Made by a program: the position numbers and the translations under genes. DNA of 54,350 nt, taken from Ectothiorhodospiraceae bacterium. Its GTDB lineage: Bacteria; Pseudomonadota; Gammaproteobacteria; HK1. Shown piece after piece: positions 29,433 through 38,839 of this stretch (position 1 is its first letter; each line of letters starts with the position of its first letter). The stretch is from contig JACKNM010000026.1 of the NCBI GenBank assembly GCA_024234875.1, forward strand, positions 1 through 54,350. The letters run 5' to 3'. The notes under the pieces are model-generated. The model had not been told where the DNA came from. It did not search any database and saw only the letters and a list, made by a program, of their open reading frames with translations.

Positions 29433-32393
29433 TCACCGCTTTCCGCCGCCCAGCACGTCCTCGCGCTCGATGCGGTAGATGACGCCCATGCCCTGACGGG
29501 CGCCGGACTCGGCCTCGACGCTGAGGTGCTCGGTGAGGCGGTAGTCGAGGAACAGCGAGCCGACGCGGTCGAAGACGCCGAGGGTGTAGCGGAGGTAGAG
29601 GTCCGGTGAGAGGCGCTTGCCGAGGCGGACCGCGCTCGACTCGCGGCTGGTGCCGGCGAGTGCCACCTCGTCGAGACCGAGGCGGCTCGCGATCTGGTCG
29701 GTGAGCAGGCTCGAGCGGTCGAGCCCGAGCGCGAGCGCCATCTGTGCGAGCACCGCGCCCTCGTCGCGGCTGGCGCCGGACAGCGGGCGCCCGGTGAGCA
29801 GGTACGACAGGATGTCGGCCTCCGGCAGCGGCGGCTCGGAGTACAGCCGCGAGCGCACCGAGTCCGCCGGTCCGGTCAGCTCGAGCCCGGCGGTGACCTC
29901 GTCGGCCACCCGTACCGCACGGACGTCGATCTCGGGGCGGTCCAGCGGCCCCGCGAACAGCAGCCGGCCGCGCCGGATCTCGAGCTCCTGACCATAGGCG
30001 CGGTAGCGCCCGTCGACCAGCTCGAGCTGCCCCTGCCCGGCAACCACGTTGCCCGGGGTCTGGAGCACGCGCAGGCCGCCGGCGAGCCGCGCGCTCAGAC
30101 CAAGCCCATCGAAGGTGACCCGCTCGCCGAGCGAGACCTCGACATCGGCGGTGAGGTCGCCTCCGGACCGGGTTGCCGGGGCGGACTCGGCCTTCGGCTC
30201 GGCGCTGACCACCACCTCGTCGGCGGAGACCCGGGCGACCCCCGGCGCGAGGGTGTGGACGACGATCTCCGCGCTCGGGACACGCAGCCGCCCCCCCACC
30301 GTGAGCCCCCTCGGGCCGCGCGCGATACGCAGATCGGGCGACACCGAGGCCGTCACCTGCGGCGTGCGCACGAGCAGGAAGTCGGTGCCGGCGAGGCGAG
30401 CGTCGAGCGGCCAACCTGCCGCCGGATCGGGCTCGACCGTGCCACGCAGGGCGACCTTCCCGGGGCCGGAGCGCACCTCGCCGTCGAGCGCGATCGGCCG
30501 CCCCGGCCGCATCGTCGCGCGCAGCCGTCCGTCGTCGAGCGTGATTCCGGCATCGGGGACCTTCGCCGCGAAACCGATGACGTCGAGTGTGCCGTCGCCG
30601 TCGGGGCGCGCGAGCGTCCCGCCGAGCGTCACCCGCGCCCGCGCCGAGCCGCGGACATCGGCGAGCGGTGGGTCGACTCCGAGCGCGGGCGCGAGGCCGA
30701 CGACCGGCGCCAGGTCCGGGAGATCCAGGGCCAGGCTGCCGGCGAGGGGTCGGTCGGCGCCGGCCCCGGGTGGCCCGAGCTCGACGCGGGCGGCGACCGT
30801 CCCCGTCGCGCCACCGGCGGCTGCGAGCCCGGTCTCGAAGGTCGCCTCCAGGCGCTCGCCGCGCAGCCGCGCCTCGGCCCGCGCTCCGGGCAGGCTGATC
30901 CGCACCGGCGGCTCGCCCGCCGACGCCGCGCGCTCGGTGGTGAGCCGGAGTGCGGCGCGGTCGACACGCATCGTCGCCAATCCCTCCGGCGACGCCGGAC
31001 TTCCGCCGAGGCGGGCGTCGGCGTCGACCGAGCCGTCGAGGCTGGTGCGCTCGGGCAGCCAGGGACCGACCACGGCAAGCGGGAGCGCCTTCAATGTGAG
31101 GGTCGCATCGACACGCTGGCCCGGGCGCAGCTCGCCGGCGGTGCAGAGCGTCGCCTCGCCGCCGCGCAGGCACCCGCGCTGCCACCCCACCCGGTCCGCC
31201 GACGCCTCGACCGCCATCGGGGCAGCGAGCCGCCAGGTCGGGAGCGACGTGCCAGTCGGCGCGAGGCCTCGCGGATCGATCACCGCCTCGCGCAGCGTCC
31301 CGCGCCAGGCGTCGTCGGCGAGCCCGCCCTCGGCGGCGACCCGCGCCTCGGCACCCGCCCCGGTGAGGGCGAGTTCGAGCCGGTGTCGCGCGACGGTCCC
31401 ACGGAGGCCCGCGCGCAGCGCACCGAGGTCGGCGCCGCTCGCGTGCAAGCCGTCGGCACGGAGGTCGACCCGCGAGTCGCCGGCCCCGAGCGCCTTCACG
31501 CTCGCCTCGACCGCGACCCCGCGGGCGTCGACGGCTCCGATCCCGAGGTCGCGGCTCGCCAGCCGTAGCTCGAGGTCCGGGCCCGCCGGCGCGCCACGCA
31601 CCCGAGCCGAGCCGCTCAACGCGCCGCGTACGTCGAGCCCCAGCGCGTCGGGCCGAGGCAGCGCGATGTCGGCCCGCAGGTCGAGCGCGCCTTCGCTCGC
31701 GCTGCCACGCACGCGAACGCGGTTCGGCCCGACCCCGATGTCGAGGTCCTCGGTGCGCACCACGTCGCCGTCGACACCGAGCCGGCCACGGGCGTCGATG
31801 GTGCGCGCATCGCCGTCGCGGCGGAGCTCCAGCCGACGCAGGTCGACCTGGTCGGGTGCCAAGGCGACCCGCGCCGAGACCTCGCCGGCGACCGCTCCCG
31901 GCGCATCGAGGCGAGCGTCGACCGCAAGCTGCAGGGCGTCGAGCGCACCCTCCACCGTGTAGCGGCCACGCGGGCTGGCGAGCGTCGGCTCACCGGCGAG
32001 CGGCCAGCGCAACCCCTCCCAGGTACCCGCCAATCGAGCCGCGCCCGGGGGTGGGTCGAGGATGAGCTCGCCGGCCGTGGTGAGGCGAAACGGCGCCGTG
32101 AGGCGATGGTCGACCACCACCCGCGCGCCGTCGGTGTCGACCGTCCCCTCCCCCGACAGCGTCGGCGTCGCCGGACCGGTGAACGACCACGACACCGCGG
32201 CGCGGCTCGGGAGTGCCGCCTCGGGCCGCGCCTCCAGGTCGATCCGCACCCGCGCGGTGCCGGGCCCGAGCGGACCGCCCTCGACGTCGCCCTCGAGCTC
32301 CAGCACCAGACCGCCCCCCTGCCCCGCGGCGTGGCCGGGCAGCAGCACCAGGGCGAGCAGCGCGCCGGCGAGTCGACGCCGTGACCGCCTCAA
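29433..32393 (-). CDS. tamB: TamB (translocation and assembly module inner-membrane component), TTG start
   Basis: 986 residues, mostly beta-rich repeats, with the DUF490 C-terminal signature: YRAYGQELEIRRGRLLFAG, PLDRPEIDVRAVR, LYSEPPLPEADILSYLLTGR. It spans the periplasm and works with TamA in outer-membrane protein or lipid transport. The start is TTG at 32393, sharing bases with the TamA stop (TTGA). The N terminus looks like a signal peptide (RRLAGALLALVLLPGHAAG) rather than a plain anchor, and the protein is shorter than the roughly 1260-residue E. coli TamB, mostly at the N-terminal side. Initiation without a clear ribosome site suggests coupling to tamA. Confidence 0.88.
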   Translation of the reverse strand: MRRSRRRLAGALLALVLLPGHAAGQGGGLVLELEGDVEGGPLGPGTARVRIDLEARPEAALPSRAAVSWSFTGPATPTLSGEGTVDTDGARVVVDHRLTAPFRLTTAGELILDPPPGAARLAGTWEGLRWPLAGEPTLASPRGRYTVEGALDALQLAVDARLDAPGAVAGEVSARVALAPDQVDLRRLELRRDGDARTIDARGRLGVDGDVVRTEDLDIGVGPNRVRVRGSASEGALDLRADIALPRPDALGLDVRGALSGSARVRGAPAGPDLELRLASRDLGIGAVDARGVAVEASVKALGAGDSRVDLRADGLHASGADLGALRAGLRGTVARHRLELALTGAGAEARVAAEGGLADDAWRGTLREAVIDPRGLAPTGTSLPTWRLAAPMAVEASADRVGWQRGCLRGGEATLCTAGELRPGQRVDATLTLKALPLAVVGPWLPERTSLDGSVDADARLGGSPASPEGLATMRVDRAALRLTTERAASAGEPPVRISLPGARAEARLRGERLEATFETGLAAAGGATGTVAARVELGPPGAGADRPLAGSLALDLPDLAPVVGLAPALGVDPPLADVRGSARARVTLGGTLARPDGDGTLDVIGFAAKVPDAGITLDDGRLRATMRPGRPIALDGEVRSGPGKVALRGTVEPDPAAGWPLDARLAGTDFLLVRTPQVTASVSPDLRIARGPRGLTVGGRLRVPSAEIVVHTLAPGVARVSADEVVVSAEPKAESAPATRSGGDLTADVEVSLGERVTFDGLGLSARLAGGLRVLQTPGNVVAGQGQLELVDGRYRAYGQELEIRRGRLLFAGPLDRPEIDVRAVRVADEVTAGLELTGPADSVRSRLYSEPPLPEADILSYLLTGRPLSGASRDEGAVLAQMALALGLDRSSLLTDQIASRLGLDEVALAGTSRESSAVRLGKRLSPDLYLRYTLGVFDRVGSLFLDYRLTEHLSVEAESGARQGMGVIYRIEREDVLGGGKR

Positions 32394-34210
32394 AGGTCCG
32401 GTCCGAGCCGCAGGTGCAGGCGCACCGTCTCCTCGCCACCGACCGGGTGCGCGAGATCCACCCGCATCGGCCCGACCGGCGACTGCCAGCGGACCCCGGC
32501 GCCGACGCCGATCTCGACGTCACCGTCGAGGTCTGCGCCGAAGGCATTGCCGGCGTCGACGAAGGCGGCGACGCTCCAGCGCTCGCGCACCGGGTGCTCG
32601 TACTCGAGGCTGCCGACCGCGAGATAGCGCCCGCCGACGACCCGGCCGGCGGCGTCGGTCGGCCCGAGAGTGTCGATGTCGTGGCCGCGCAGGCTGTTGT
32701 CGCCGCCGGCGAAGAAGCGATACGTGGGCGGCAGGCGGTCGAAGTCGTCGACCCACATCGCCCCGAGGTCGGCGCGCGCGAGCACGCGCCCGCCCGCCGA
32801 TCCGACGCCACGGACCAGGCCGGCGCTCAGCCGCGCGCGGGCGAAGCTGGTGTCGCTCGCCAGCGCCTCGCTGGTGCCGGAGAGCTCGAGCGAGAGCCGG
32901 AAGCCACGCAGTGGCCGCACCGGATCGTCGGACTGGGTGCGGGCCCAGCTCACCCCGGGAACCAGGAACGTGCCGAGCCGGCTCTGGCCTCCGATCTCGA
33001 AATCCTCGCGGCCCAGATCCACGAAGCGTGTCTCCAGCCAGCGCCCGCGCCGATGCGTCGAGCGCACCCCGAGCCGGTAGGCGGTGGTGTCGAAGCTGTC
33101 GGTGTCGGCCTGGCGTGCGCCGGCCCGGATGCCGAGCCATTCGCTGCGCGGGTCGCCCAGCGGCACCTGGTACTCGGCGTCCGCCTTGCGCTCGGTGAGC
33201 GATCCCTCGAGCTTGAGCTGCAGGCGATGCCCGGACCGGTTCAGTCGGCGATTCTCGTAGCCGAGCCGCAGCCACGGACCGGTGTCGGTGGTGACGCCGC
33301 CGCCGACGAGGAACTCGTGCTGCTTGCGCGGCGTGAGCGCGAGGTCGACCGGCACGCGATCACCCTCGGGCGCGTCGAGCCGGGGCCGCAGGCGGACCCC
33401 GTCGAAATAGCCGCTGTCGGCCAGCGCCCGGTCGACCGCGGTCACCCGCTCGGCCGAGTAGGGCTCGCCCTCCGGCCACGCTGCGATGCGCCGGACGAGG
33501 TCGGAGTCGAGGGCGTCCTGGTCGACGTGCAGGGCGCCGAGCCGGTAGCGCGGCCCGGAGTCGAGGTGCAGGTGCACCGAGGCCTCGCCGCGCGCGGGGT
33601 CGACGCGCAGCTCGCTGCGTGTGAACCGGGCGTCGAGGTATCCGAGCTCGGCGGCGCGTCCGGCCAGCTTGCTCTTGGCCCCGTCGTAGTCCGGGTGGCG
33701 CAGGACCTGGCCCTCGCGCACCGCCAGCGTGCCGAGCGTCGGCGTGAACTCGGGGTCCGCGGCGGCCGGCCCCTCGACCCGCACGTCGACCTCCGTGATC
33801 CGCACCGGTGCGCCACGCTCGACGTCGACCGTCAGCCGCCAGCAGTCGGCGGTGCGCGCGAGCTCGTGCCGCACCGAGGGGGCGTAATAGCCGAAAGCGC
33901 GCAGCGCGCGCGCGGCGTCGTCGGGCACGCGGCGCGCGAGACGCTCGACACGCCAGTCGGGCGCGTCGCAGGGCTCGGCGGCGATCGCGAGATGGCCGCG
34001 GAGGTTTTCCTCCAGCTCGGGATCGAGACCACGCGCCACGACCTCGACCCGAGGTGGACCCGATCGCTCCGCCTCCGGCTTCCCCGGGGTCAGCACGTCA
34101 CGCACCCGCGCGCAGCCACCGAGAACCGTCGCCATCGCCACCACCGCGAGCACCGACGCGCGGCCGGCCCGCGTCTGGCGCGGCAGGTGGATGTGGTGGC
34201 GCTCGGTCAA
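32390..34210 (-). CDS. tamA: TamA-like Omp85 family outer-membrane protein with a possible lipobox
   Basis: 606 residues. POTRA domains occupy about 55-300 (for example RALRAFGYYAPSVR and LAGRAAELGYLDARF), followed by a 16-strand Omp85 barrel. The Omp85 L6 motif region is FFAGGDNSLRGHDIDTLGP near residue 500, and the last strand ends with hydrophobic LRLGPDL. It pairs with TamB, encoded next. The N terminus carries VLGGC at 29-33, which could be a lipoprotein box; TamA normally has an ordinary signal peptide. The start is uncertain: TTG at 34210 has no ribosome site, and GTG codons lie near residue 20. Confidence 0.88.
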   Translation of the reverse strand: MTERHHIHLPRQTRAGRASVLAVVAMATVLGGCARVRDVLTPGKPEAERSGPPRVEVVARGLDPELEENLRGHLAIAAEPCDAPDWRVERLARRVPDDAARALRAFGYYAPSVRHELARTADCWRLTVDVERGAPVRITEVDVRVEGPAAADPEFTPTLGTLAVREGQVLRHPDYDGAKSKLAGRAAELGYLDARFTRSELRVDPARGEASVHLHLDSGPRYRLGALHVDQDALDSDLVRRIAAWPEGEPYSAERVTAVDRALADSGYFDGVRLRPRLDAPEGDRVPVDLALTPRKQHEFLVGGGVTTDTGPWLRLGYENRRLNRSGHRLQLKLEGSLTERKADAEYQVPLGDPRSEWLGIRAGARQADTDSFDTTAYRLGVRSTHRRGRWLETRFVDLGREDFEIGGQSRLGTFLVPGVSWARTQSDDPVRPLRGFRLSLELSGTSEALASDTSFARARLSAGLVRGVGSAGGRVLARADLGAMWVDDFDRLPPTYRFFAGGDNSLRGHDIDTLGPTDAAGRVVGGRYLAVGSLEYEHPVRERWSVAAFVDAGNAFGADLDGDVEIGVGAGVRWQSPVGPMRVDLAHPVGGEETVRLHLRLGPDL

Positions 34211-34303
34211 TTGCGTGGGCTCGCGCGACGGGTCGGGTGAGCGGACGATCGTATCTCGGCCGCGCGGCGGGTGTTTGCGGGCGATTCGCCTGTGGGCACC
34301 GAC

Positions 34304-34756
34304 TCAGCGACGGACCACCAGCACCATCCCCACAACCACCAGCGCGCCACCGAGCAGGCGCACCGCGCTCACCGGCTGCTCGCGAAAGCCGAGCAGGCCG
34401 AAGTGGTCGATGAGCAGCGACGACAGCACGGTGCCGACGATCAGCGACGAGACGTACGCCGCCGCGCCGAGGCGTGGCGCGAGCACGATGGCGCCGAGCA
34501 CGATCGACGCCCCGAGCAGCCCCCCGCAGTACGACCACCACGGCGCGCGCGCCGCCACCGCCAGCCCCGGCAACGGCACCCGCAGCACGAGCATCACCAC
34601 CACCAGACACGCGCTGGCGACCACGGTGTTGGTCAGCGCGGCCGACAGCGGGTTGGCGATGTGGCGGGCGAGCGAGGCGTTGATGCCCGCCTGCATCGGC
34701 GTCATCGCACCGACCGCCACCGCGCCGAGCACGACCGCGACCTGCCACGTGCTCAT
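34304..34756 (-). CDS. YdcZ-type (DUF606) small DMT superfamily transporter
   Basis: 150 residues with five hydrophobic helices and almost no loops. The start MSTWQVAVVLGAVAVGAMTP, MQAGINASLARHIANPLSA and the end LLGGALVVVGMVLVVRR match the DMT-type DUF606 family, which functions as homo- or heterodimers in the inner membrane. The substrate is unknown for most members. The ATG at 34756 is the natural family start; the longer upstream reading has no similarity. It is on the same strand as tamA, 93 bp upstream of it, and could be cotranscribed. Confidence 0.8.
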   Translation of the reverse strand: MSTWQVAVVLGAVAVGAMTPMQAGINASLARHIANPLSAALTNTVVASACLVVVMLVLRVPLPGLAVAARAPWWSYCGGLLGASIVLGAIVLAPRLGAAAYVSSLIVGTVLSSLLIDHFGLLGFREQPVSAVRLLGGALVVVGMVLVVRR

Positions 34757-34908
34757 CGGTTCGGGTCCATCTCGGTCTCCCACCCGGCGCGGTCGAGCGG
34801 TGGCCGGGGGCGCGAGGATACCGGAAAGCCGCGTCTCCGAGCGGGCGACACGCTCGCCGGCATCGGCTTCACGGTGCAAAATGCAGCCTCCATCGAAGGA
34901 GATTCCCC

Positions 34909-35232
34909 ATGCTGCTCGACGTCCGCACCTACACCTGCCGTCCCGGCACCATCAAGAAGCACCTCGAGCTGTACGAGAAGTACGGCAAGGCGCCGCAGAC
35001 CCGCCACCTCGGCCAGCCGCTCGCCTATCTCGTCACCGAGACCGGGAACCCGAACCAGTACGTCCACATCTGGGTCTACGAGAACGCCGGCGACCGCGAG
35101 GCCAAGCGGGCCGCGATGCAGGCCGATCCGGACTGGATCACCTACACCCAGAAGAGCGCCGAGCTGGGCGCCCTGGAGGCGCAGGAGAACAAGCTGATGC
35201 GCCCGGTCGACTTCTACCCGCCGCCGCGCTGA
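34909..35232 (+). CDS. NIPSNAP family protein
   Basis: 107 residues of the NIPSNAP ferredoxin-like fold: LLDVRTYTCRPGTIKKHLEL at the start, GNPNQYVHIWVYENAGDREA, ADPDWITYTQKS. Members are small soluble proteins often found near CoA or aromatic catabolism genes; no enzymatic role is established. The ATG at 34909 has an AAGGAGA site eight bases upstream. It is monocistronic, followed by a repeat element. Confidence 0.85.
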   Translation: MLLDVRTYTCRPGTIKKHLELYEKYGKAPQTRHLGQPLAYLVTETGNPNQYVHIWVYENAGDREAKRAAMQADPDWITYTQKSAELGALEAQENKLMRPVDFYPPPR

Positions 35233-35276
35233 GGCGGCCGTGGGGCGGGGCGCCCGTCCCCGCCCGTGGGTCGGCC

Positions 35277-35373
35277 GGGGACTGGCTCCACCGAAGGTGG
35301 TGCCTGCCCCCCCCCCCTCGACGCGGCCTCGGCGCCGAGGGGACAGGCACGCGCGATGCGCGAGTCAGTCCCC
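35277..35373. repeat. MITE-like palindromic element, copy 2
   Basis: A 97-bp relative of the element at 29317: arms GGGGACTGGCTC and GAGTCAGTCCCC (11 of 12 pair), an inner GTGCCTG/CAGGCAC pair, a small CCACC-GAA-GGTGG hairpin, and a 14-base C-run at 35307-35318 region. It lies between convergent genes, as does copy 1. Confidence 0.75.
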
Positions 35374-35393
35374 AGGGGGCGGGGCGTCGCCCC

Positions 35394-36575
35394 CTACCCG
35401 ACCACCCCGGCCGCGCGCAGGGCCGCGATGCGCGCGGCGTCGAGCCCGTAGCCGGCGAGCACGGCGTCGGAGTCGGCCCCGAGGTCGGGGGCCGGCGCGC
35501 GCACCCGGCAGGGCGTCGCGGATAGCTTCACCGGGAACCCGGTCATGCGCACCGGACCGTGCCCCGGATGGTCGACCTCGAGGACCATCTCCTGGGCACG
35601 GATCTGCGGGTCGTCGAGCGCCTCGACCAGGTCCATCACCCGCCCGCACGGGCAACCGGCACGGTTGATGACGTCGATCCACTCCGCCACCGGGCGCTCG
35701 CGGGTGCGCGCCTCGATCAACGCGCGCAGCCGCGCCTTGTTGCGGACCCGCGCCGCGTTGTCGGCGAAGTCGGGCTCGGCGAGCACCTCCGCGATGCCGA
35801 TCGCGCCGAGGAATCGCGCGACGTAGACGTCGTTGCTCGGCGCCACCGCGATGTGACCGTCGGACGCGGCATAGAGCCCGTAGGGCGCGGCGATCGGATG
35901 GTCGTTGCCGGTGCGCACCGGCGCGGTGCCGGTCTCCAGGGTGTGCGCGCTCAGGTAGGCCATCAGGCTCACCAGGCCGTTGGTGAGGCTCGACTCCACG
36001 TGCTGCCCCTGCCCGGTGCGTCCCCGCGCCTGCAGCGCGCAAACGACCCCGAAGGCGCAGTAGAGGCCGGCGATGAGGTCGCTCATCGGTGGCGCCGCGC
36101 GCAACGGCGGGCCGTCCGGCTCGCCGTTCACGCTCATGAAGCCACTCATCGCCTGCGCGATGAAGTCGAACGACGGCCGGTCGACGTAGGGGCCGGTCGA
36201 GCCGTAGCCGGTGACATGGCCGACCACCAGGCGCGGATTGAGCTCGGCGAGCCGATGCGGCCCGAAGCCCATCTCCGCCAGCACCCCGGGACGGTAGTTC
36301 TCGACCAGCACGTCGGCCCCGCGAAGCAGGTCGGCGAGCACCGCCTTGCCCTCCTCGCGACGCAGGTCCAACGCGAGCGAGCGCTTGTTGCGATTGAACT
36401 GCGCGAAATACCAGCTCACGCCGTCGCGCATCGCGCCCTGGCCACGCACCGGGTCGCCGCCGCCCGGGGACTCGATCTTGACCACGTCGGCGCCCATGTC
36501 GGCCAGCAACTGGGTGCAGAAGGGGCCGGCGAGGATGCGGGTGAGGTCGATCACCCGAATGCCGGTCAGTGCCAT
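35394..36575 (-). CDS. CaiB/BaiF family CoA transferase
   Basis: 393 residues of the class III CoA transferase family: GIRVIDLTRILAGPFCTQLL, ADMGADVVKIESPGGGDPVR, the catalytic Asp region in RPSFDFIAQAMSG, and NRNKRSLALDL. These enzymes move CoA from one acyl-CoA to a free acid by way of an aspartyl-CoA intermediate. The ATG at 36575 has a GGAGG site. It is transcribed away from the alpha/beta hydrolase gene. The acid substrate is not evident, and no formyl/oxalyl-CoA signature could be assigned. Confidence 0.9.
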   Translation of the reverse strand: MALTGIRVIDLTRILAGPFCTQLLADMGADVVKIESPGGGDPVRGQGAMRDGVSWYFAQFNRNKRSLALDLRREEGKAVLADLLRGADVLVENYRPGVLAEMGFGPHRLAELNPRLVVGHVTGYGSTGPYVDRPSFDFIAQAMSGFMSVNGEPDGPPLRAAPPMSDLIAGLYCAFGVVCALQARGRTGQGQHVESSLTNGLVSLMAYLSAHTLETGTAPVRTGNDHPIAAPYGLYAASDGHIAVAPSNDVYVARFLGAIGIAEVLAEPDFADNAARVRNKARLRALIEARTRERPVAEWIDVINRAGCPCGRVMDLVEALDDPQIRAQEMVLEVDHPGHGPVRMTGFPVKLSATPCRVRAPAPDLGADSDAVLAGYGLDAARIAALRAAGVVG

Positions 36576-36643
36576 CGGTTCCTCCGTCGTCGATGCACGC
36601 GCGACGCGTCGTCCGCCCGGGCCGGTCGCGCCGCGCGCGCCGA

Positions 36644-36649
36644 ATTGTA
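36644..36649 (-). promoter_or_regulatory. -10 hexamer TACAAT for the CoA transferase gene
   Basis: Minus-strand TACAAT (five of six) lies about 70 bp before the ATG at 36575, within the 213-bp divergent gap 36576-36788. No good -35 was found, and no other gene is visible in the gap. Confidence 0.4.
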
Positions 36650-36788
36650 GTGCGCTCGGCCGCCACGATGGGGGCGTCGAGCAACCCGGAGCGCGGATCC
36701 GTCGGGTGGACACGCGGGCCGGGCGTTCCGCATCATGGTGAGCCCGCCCGGACCCCGGTCCGCCGCCATTCGCCCGAGGAGCCTGCCA

Positions 36789-38816
36789 GTGACCAACCGC
36801 ATCGAGCTTCGCATCTCCGAGCGCCTGCCCTTCGCGGACGGTCGGGAGTTCGGCGACGTCGGCCCGTACGAGCGACTGCGCGGCCGGGCCCACATCGCGG
36901 TCGACCCGACGGCCGCTGCGCAGGCCGGGATTCGCGACCTCGAGTACGCGCCGACCAATGCCCACGGCCTGGTGGAGCTGGCCACCGACGTGCTCGTGCT
37001 CAAGCCGGTCGACCCCGATCGCGGCAATCGCCGCCTGTTCTTCGACTACGGCAACCGCGGCAACATGCGGCTGATCCAGTTCTTCAACGACGCGGCGGCA
37101 TCGAACGACCCGATCAGCGCCGCGCACGCCGGCAACGGCTTCCTGATGCGCCGCGGCTATACCGTGGTCTGCGCGGCATGGGAGGGGGACCTGCTACCGG
37201 GTGACGGCCGACTCCTGCTCGACCTGCCGGTCGCCCGGCTCGCGAACGGCCCGATCACCGGGCCGGTGCGCTGCGAGTACATCGTCAACCGCACGGGGGT
37301 GACCACGCTGCCGCTGAGCGGGCGAGCGTCGACCCGCAGCCATCCGACGGTCTCCCTCGACACGCGCGACGCGACGCTCACCCGCCGCCGCTACGCCGGC
37401 GCGCCGCGCGAGACCATCGCTCCGGACGCGTGGAGCTTCGCGCGCATCGAGCGCGGGGACGGGCTCGACGCGCAGGGGGCCGAGGTCTCGGTGGTGCCGT
37501 CGGACGTGCACATCCACATCCCCGGCGGCTTCGCGACCGGGTGGATCTACGAGCTGGTCTACACCGGCCGCGACCCGCTGGTCCTCGGGCTCGGGCACGT
37601 CGCGGTGCGCGACCTCGTGAGCTACCTGCGCTATCGCAGCGTGGACGACGCGGGAACCGCGAACCCCATCGGCGGGCCCGCCCTGGTGGAGAAGGCCTAC
37701 GCCTGGGGTCGCTCGCAGACCGGGCGCTGCATCCGTGACTTCGTCTACCGCGGATTCAACGCCGACGCCGCCGGGCAGCGCGTCTTCGACGGGGTGCTCC
37801 CCCACGTCTCCGGCGCCGGCCTGATGTGGCTCAACCACCGCTTCGCCTCCGCGGTATCACCCGCCGGGCAGCAGTACGAGGACCACCACAACATCGCCGA
37901 CCGTTTCCCGTTCTCGTATGCGGAATCGACCGACCACCTCACCGGACGCACCGACGCCATCCTCAAGCGCCCCGACACCGATCCGCTGGTCATCCACACC
38001 CAGACCTCCACCGAGTACTGGCAGCGGCGCGGCTCCCTGGTCCACACCGACACCCGCGGCGAGGATCTCGAGCAGCCAGACAACGTCCGCGTCTACCTCT
38101 GGTCGAGCTCGCAGCACTTCGCCGATCCGAACCTGAAGGCCCCGAGCCGCGGCGTGTGCCAGCAGTACTGCAACGTGGTCGCGACCTCGATGCTGTTCCG
38201 GGCGATGCTCGACGCGATGGACCGCTGGGCGACCGATGGCACGCCGCCACCGCCGAGCCGCTACCCGCGTCGCGCCGACGGCACGCTGGTCGACCACGCG
38301 ACCTGGCTGGCGGCGTTCCCGCGCATCCCGGGTGTCGCCCTGCCGCAGGGGCCGAACACCCTGGAGCGACTCGACTTCGGGCCGCAGGCCGATGCCGGCA
38401 TCGTGTCCAAGGAGCCGCCGGAGCCGATCGGCGACGAGCGCTATCCGACCCTGGTCCCGGCCGTCGACGCCGACGGCAACGAGATCCCGGGGGTCCGCGC
38501 GCCGATGGTGCAGGCGCCGCTCGGCACCTACACCGGATGGAGCATCCGCGCGCGCGGCTTCGGCCACGGCGCGATGTTCGAGTTCCAGGGCAGCTACCTG
38601 CCGTTCGCCGACACCTCCGAGGAGCAGGCTGCCACCGGCGATCCGAGAACGTCGGTGCTCGCCCGCTACGGCGACATCACCGGCTACACGCGTGCGATCG
38701 AGACCGCGGCGCGCGACCTGGTGCAGGAAGGGCTGATGCTCGATGAGGATGTCGCGCGCGTGGTGGCTGCCGCCGCCGACTGGGGGCGTCCGCGGCACGT
38801 CGTCGCGCTCGACTGA
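36789..38816 (+). CDS. Large alpha/beta hydrolase domain protein (Abhydrolase_10-like)
   Basis: 675 residues from a GTG at 36789 chosen because GAGGAG stands seven bases upstream; a longer ATG start at 36735 lacks a site. No signal peptide is evident from this start. The nucleophile elbow is AYAWGRSQTGRCIR, with Ser as likely catalytic residue, in the family of large hydrolases that also show FDYGNRGNMRLIQFFN at the N terminus and FQGSYLPFADTSEEQ near the C terminus. The substrate is unknown. It is followed 23 bp later by a TPP enzyme gene on the same strand, so the two are likely cotranscribed. Confidence 0.78.
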   Translation: MTNRIELRISERLPFADGREFGDVGPYERLRGRAHIAVDPTAAAQAGIRDLEYAPTNAHGLVELATDVLVLKPVDPDRGNRRLFFDYGNRGNMRLIQFFNDAAASNDPISAAHAGNGFLMRRGYTVVCAAWEGDLLPGDGRLLLDLPVARLANGPITGPVRCEYIVNRTGVTTLPLSGRASTRSHPTVSLDTRDATLTRRRYAGAPRETIAPDAWSFARIERGDGLDAQGAEVSVVPSDVHIHIPGGFATGWIYELVYTGRDPLVLGLGHVAVRDLVSYLRYRSVDDAGTANPIGGPALVEKAYAWGRSQTGRCIRDFVYRGFNADAAGQRVFDGVLPHVSGAGLMWLNHRFASAVSPAGQQYEDHHNIADRFPFSYAESTDHLTGRTDAILKRPDTDPLVIHTQTSTEYWQRRGSLVHTDTRGEDLEQPDNVRVYLWSSSQHFADPNLKAPSRGVCQQYCNVVATSMLFRAMLDAMDRWATDGTPPPPSRYPRRADGTLVDHATWLAAFPRIPGVALPQGPNTLERLDFGPQADAGIVSKEPPEPIGDERYPTLVPAVDADGNEIPGVRAPMVQAPLGTYTGWSIRARGFGHGAMFEFQGSYLPFADTSEEQAATGDPRTSVLARYGDITGYTRAIETAARDLVQEGLMLDEDVARVVAAAADWGRPRHVVALD

Positions 38817-38839
38817 CCCCACCGGCGGAGGATCGAGCC

